A model generated the notes under the pieces. That model did not search any database. It saw nothing but the letters and a program-made list of their open reading frames with translations, and was not told the DNA's origin. DNA of 36,996 nucleotides from Rikenellaceae bacterium DTU001 (GTDB lineage: Bacteria > Bacteroidota > Bacteroidia > Bacteroidales > DTU049): the NCBI GenBank assembly GCA_001512885.1, contig LFSZ01000030.1, positions 13,046 to 50,041 of the forward strand. The letters are read 5' to 3'. Below are positions 34,965 through 36,996 of the stretch, one piece after another (position 1 is the stretch's first letter; each line of letters opens with the position of its first letter). The position numbers and the translations under genes were made by a program.

Positions 34965-36833
34965 ATGAAAAAATTGTTTTTGTCGCTATTAATTTTAATT
35001 TATCCTTTTTTTGTTTATAATCAGATTTTTATCACTCCTGAGCCCCAATCAATGACTAAAAGGATAGATATTTTTGTAGGTCAAGGCTATGATATTAAAT
35101 ATCACAAATTGTATATCAGTGTAACTCCTGGCTCTGATCATATTAGTGGTGGTGTGTTTACAAAGTTTATACCATTAGATGATACTGATACTATGGATTT
35201 CGATGCTAATCAGTGTTTAGTTATCGATTCAGTTATATATCATGGTAATGCTATGACTTTTATTCATCAAAATAATAGGTTAATTATTAAAAATCTTACA
35301 CTAGTATCTCAATCATTAGATAGTATTATTATTTACTATCATGGCACTCCAGCGGCTAGTGGTTTTGGATCTTTTTATTCTGACTCACAATGGTTGTGGA
35401 CTCTTTCAGAACCTTTTGGGGCTTCAGACTGGTGGCCTTGCAAAAATGACTTAAGTGATAAAATCGATTCTATAGATATTTTCATAGAACATCCATCAAA
35501 TTATATCGCTGTTGCTAATGGATTAGAGCAATCAAAAGTAGATTTAGTGAATAGCAGAACCTTAACTCATTGGAAGCATAAATATCCGGTAGCTACTTAT
35601 CTAATAGCTATAGCTGTAGCCCCATATCATTATTTTAATGTTCATATACCTCTCACTGAAGGAGATTTACAAATTGATAATTATGTGCTTTCATCAGCTT
35701 ATAATAATGCACAAAATGCAATGCCTAATTTCTCAAAGGTGATGAAGTTTTATGATTCACTTATAGCACCTTATCCATTTATGAATGAGAGATATGGTCA
35801 TGCACACTTCGGTTGGGGAGGCGGTATGGAGCATCAAACAATAAGTTTTGTAGGGAGTTTCGATTATGAACTTTTAGCTCATGAACTTTTACATCAATGG
35901 TATGGCGATGCTGTTACTTGTGGCTCTTGGCATGATGTATGGCTAAATGAAGGGTTTGCTACTTATTTCACCGCACTTTCTCAAGAAAAATTTTTCCCTC
36001 AAGATTTCATTTATTGGAAAAATCAATCTATTGATTTTATTACCTATCTTCCTTGCGGAGCTGTGTATGTTTATGATACTACTTCTGTGGATAGAATATT
36101 TAATTCTCGTCTAAGCTACAGAAAAGGCGCTTATATATTACATATGCTTAGATGGATTCTAGGTGATGATGTTTTTTTTAATGGAGTGAGGCAATATTAT
36201 CAAACGTATAAATATAATTCTGCTAAAACTGAAGATTTCAAAAATATAATGGAGCAGGTATCTGATACTACATTAACAGAATTTTTTAATGACTGGATAT
36301 ACGATGAGGGATATCCGATGTATAATTTTACAGTCACTAATATTGATGATGATAATTTCAAAATCCAAGTCCATCAATCATCATCATGTCATTATAATAC
36401 ATTTTTTGAAATGCCTTTACCTTTTTTATTGCGGTATGATATTTTTGATACCATCATAATACTTAATAATTTAGTACAAAATCAAGATTTTTTTATCAAT
36501 TTACCAATGCCTAATGAAATAATATTTGATCCTAATAAATGGATTTTAACTAAAAATGCAACTATTATTATAGATGTCGAGACTTATTTAAACAAGCAAT
36601 TATCTATATATCCAAATCCTGCATCTAATAAAGTAGCAATAAATAATCATAGCAATAATAAATTTACTCTTGTCATTACCGATCTATTATCCAAAAAATT
36701 AATCGTTGATGATTGCATATTGCCAAATTCTACTTATACTGTAGATATTAGTTCATTGATCACTGGCACGTATTTAATGACATTCAAATCTGAAAAAAAT
36801 GAAATTATTACTAAAAAGCTAGTGAAACAATAA
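34965..36833 (+). CDS. secreted M1-family metallopeptidase with T9SS sorting domain
   Basis: It is 622 residues from ATG 34965. The tracked start at 34902 lies inside kdsA and lacks a signal peptide, while MKKLFLSLLILIYPFFVYNQ does look like one. The M1 layout has an N-terminal beta domain, GGMEHQT (GAMEN-like exopeptidase motif, about 286), the zinc site HELLH (His306, Glu307, His310) with Glu329 in NEGFATY, and a catalytic-domain tail. The last about 75 residues (IYPNPASNKVAINN ... GTYLMTFKSEKNEIITKKLV) form a type A T9SS sorting domain, so the enzyme should be exported to the surface or medium. The likely role is peptide degradation. It is coupled to kdsA by a one-base gap. Confidence 0.93.
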   Translation: MKKLFLSLLILIYPFFVYNQIFITPEPQSMTKRIDIFVGQGYDIKYHKLYISVTPGSDHISGGVFTKFIPLDDTDTMDFDANQCLVIDSVIYHGNAMTFIHQNNRLIIKNLTLVSQSLDSIIIYYHGTPAASGFGSFYSDSQWLWTLSEPFGASDWWPCKNDLSDKIDSIDIFIEHPSNYIAVANGLEQSKVDLVNSRTLTHWKHKYPVATYLIAIAVAPYHYFNVHIPLTEGDLQIDNYVLSSAYNNAQNAMPNFSKVMKFYDSLIAPYPFMNERYGHAHFGWGGGMEHQTISFVGSFDYELLAHELLHQWYGDAVTCGSWHDVWLNEGFATYFTALSQEKFFPQDFIYWKNQSIDFITYLPCGAVYVYDTTSVDRIFNSRLSYRKGAYILHMLRWILGDDVFFNGVRQYYQTYKYNSAKTEDFKNIMEQVSDTTLTEFFNDWIYDEGYPMYNFTVTNIDDDNFKIQVHQSSSCHYNTFFEMPLPFLLRYDIFDTIIILNNLVQNQDFFINLPMPNEIIFDPNKWILTKNATIIIDVETYLNKQLSIYPNPASNKVAINNHSNNKFTLVITDLLSKKLIVDDCILPNSTYTVDISSLITGTYLMTFKSEKNEIITKKLVKQ

Positions 36834-36948
36834 TTTGAAAAATTAGTTTTACGGTTTTAGTATAGTTTTATTAAAATCAATACACCTACAAAGCAAAAAT
36901 TTTGCTACAGCAAATTATTGACAATTAAATTTTTAGGTTCTATAACGT
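36834..36948. other. gap after the peptidase gene
   Basis: AGCAAAAATTTTGCT near 36890 is a short palindrome that may work as a terminator. No gene starts before the window ends. Confidence 0.35.
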
Positions 36949-36980
36949 TTTGAGTGGGTAAATAAAAAATAGTAAATTTG
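36949..36980 (+). promoter_or_regulatory. Bacteroidota-type promoter leading out of the window
   Basis: TTTG at 36949-36952 is followed after 20 bases by TAAATTTG at 36973-36980, the best consensus match in the window. It should drive a gene just beyond the right edge. Confidence 0.6.
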
Positions 36981-36996
36981 GATAAAAAAAAGATAT

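Noticed and set aside
1-36996. tRNA, rRNA, CRISPR array or prophage genes
   Set aside because: I scanned the gaps for T-arm-like motifs, evenly spaced repeats and phage structural genes and saw none. A short or divergent RNA could be missed without a covariance search.

Overview
The window reads as a chromosomal segment of a very AT-rich member of the Bacteroidota, probably an anaerobe. Four things point there. Many genes carry a TAnnTTTG box (the Bacteroidota -7 element) shortly before the start, and Shine-Dalgarno sequences are scarce. A gene near the right end encodes an M1 peptidase with a C-terminal type IX secretion sorting domain. The gene order purH-mreBCD and a complete rnfBCDGEA set are present. 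The phosphofructokinase has the residues of the pyrophosphate-dependent type. The standard genetic code fits, since TGA is used as a genuine stop. I found no rRNA, tRNA, CRISPR array or prophage.

Layout. 1-1560 is an accessory island: a MNT/HEPN (MntA/HepT-like) toxin-antitoxin pair bracketed by two nearly identical 157-bp remnants of a REP-associated tyrosine transposase (RAYT), with REP-like palindromes on both inner flanks. 1679-8035 holds murD, a lipoprotein, an SsnA-like amidohydrolase, an orphan soluble PAS histidine kinase and a small MmpS-like lipoprotein. 8166-13485 is a forward run of housekeeping genes: a coiled-coil membrane protein, comF, rsgA, hisS and PPi-dependent pfp. 13594-14668 is an IS1595-like transposase that is full length but appears to have lost two of its three catalytic residues. 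15047-19097 carries a cysteine desulfidase-family enzyme, ribD, dut and a sugar nucleotidyltransferase. 19166-23100 (reverse) is purH-mreBCD. 23241-28208 (reverse) is the complete Rnf operon. 28455-31669 holds a LysE exporter, a DUF4159 protein, rsmE and a membrane protein. 32091-36833 (forward) is an MltF-like lytic transglycosylase, a SIS-only arabinose-5-phosphate isomerase, a metal-dependent KdsA and the secreted M1 peptidase.

Functional picture. Several genes serve the envelope: murD, mreBCD, the MltF-like enzyme, kdsD and kdsA for Kdo, and the T9SS cargo. Rnf (ferredoxin:NAD+ oxidoreductase coupled to ion transport) and PPi-dependent PFK together suggest energy-conserving anaerobic metabolism; that is inference. 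The parts most worth following up are the RAYT/REP-bracketed toxin-antitoxin module and the catalytically altered transposase. I did not see a clearly unprecedented multi-gene system. All identifications come from reading motifs by eye, without database searches.
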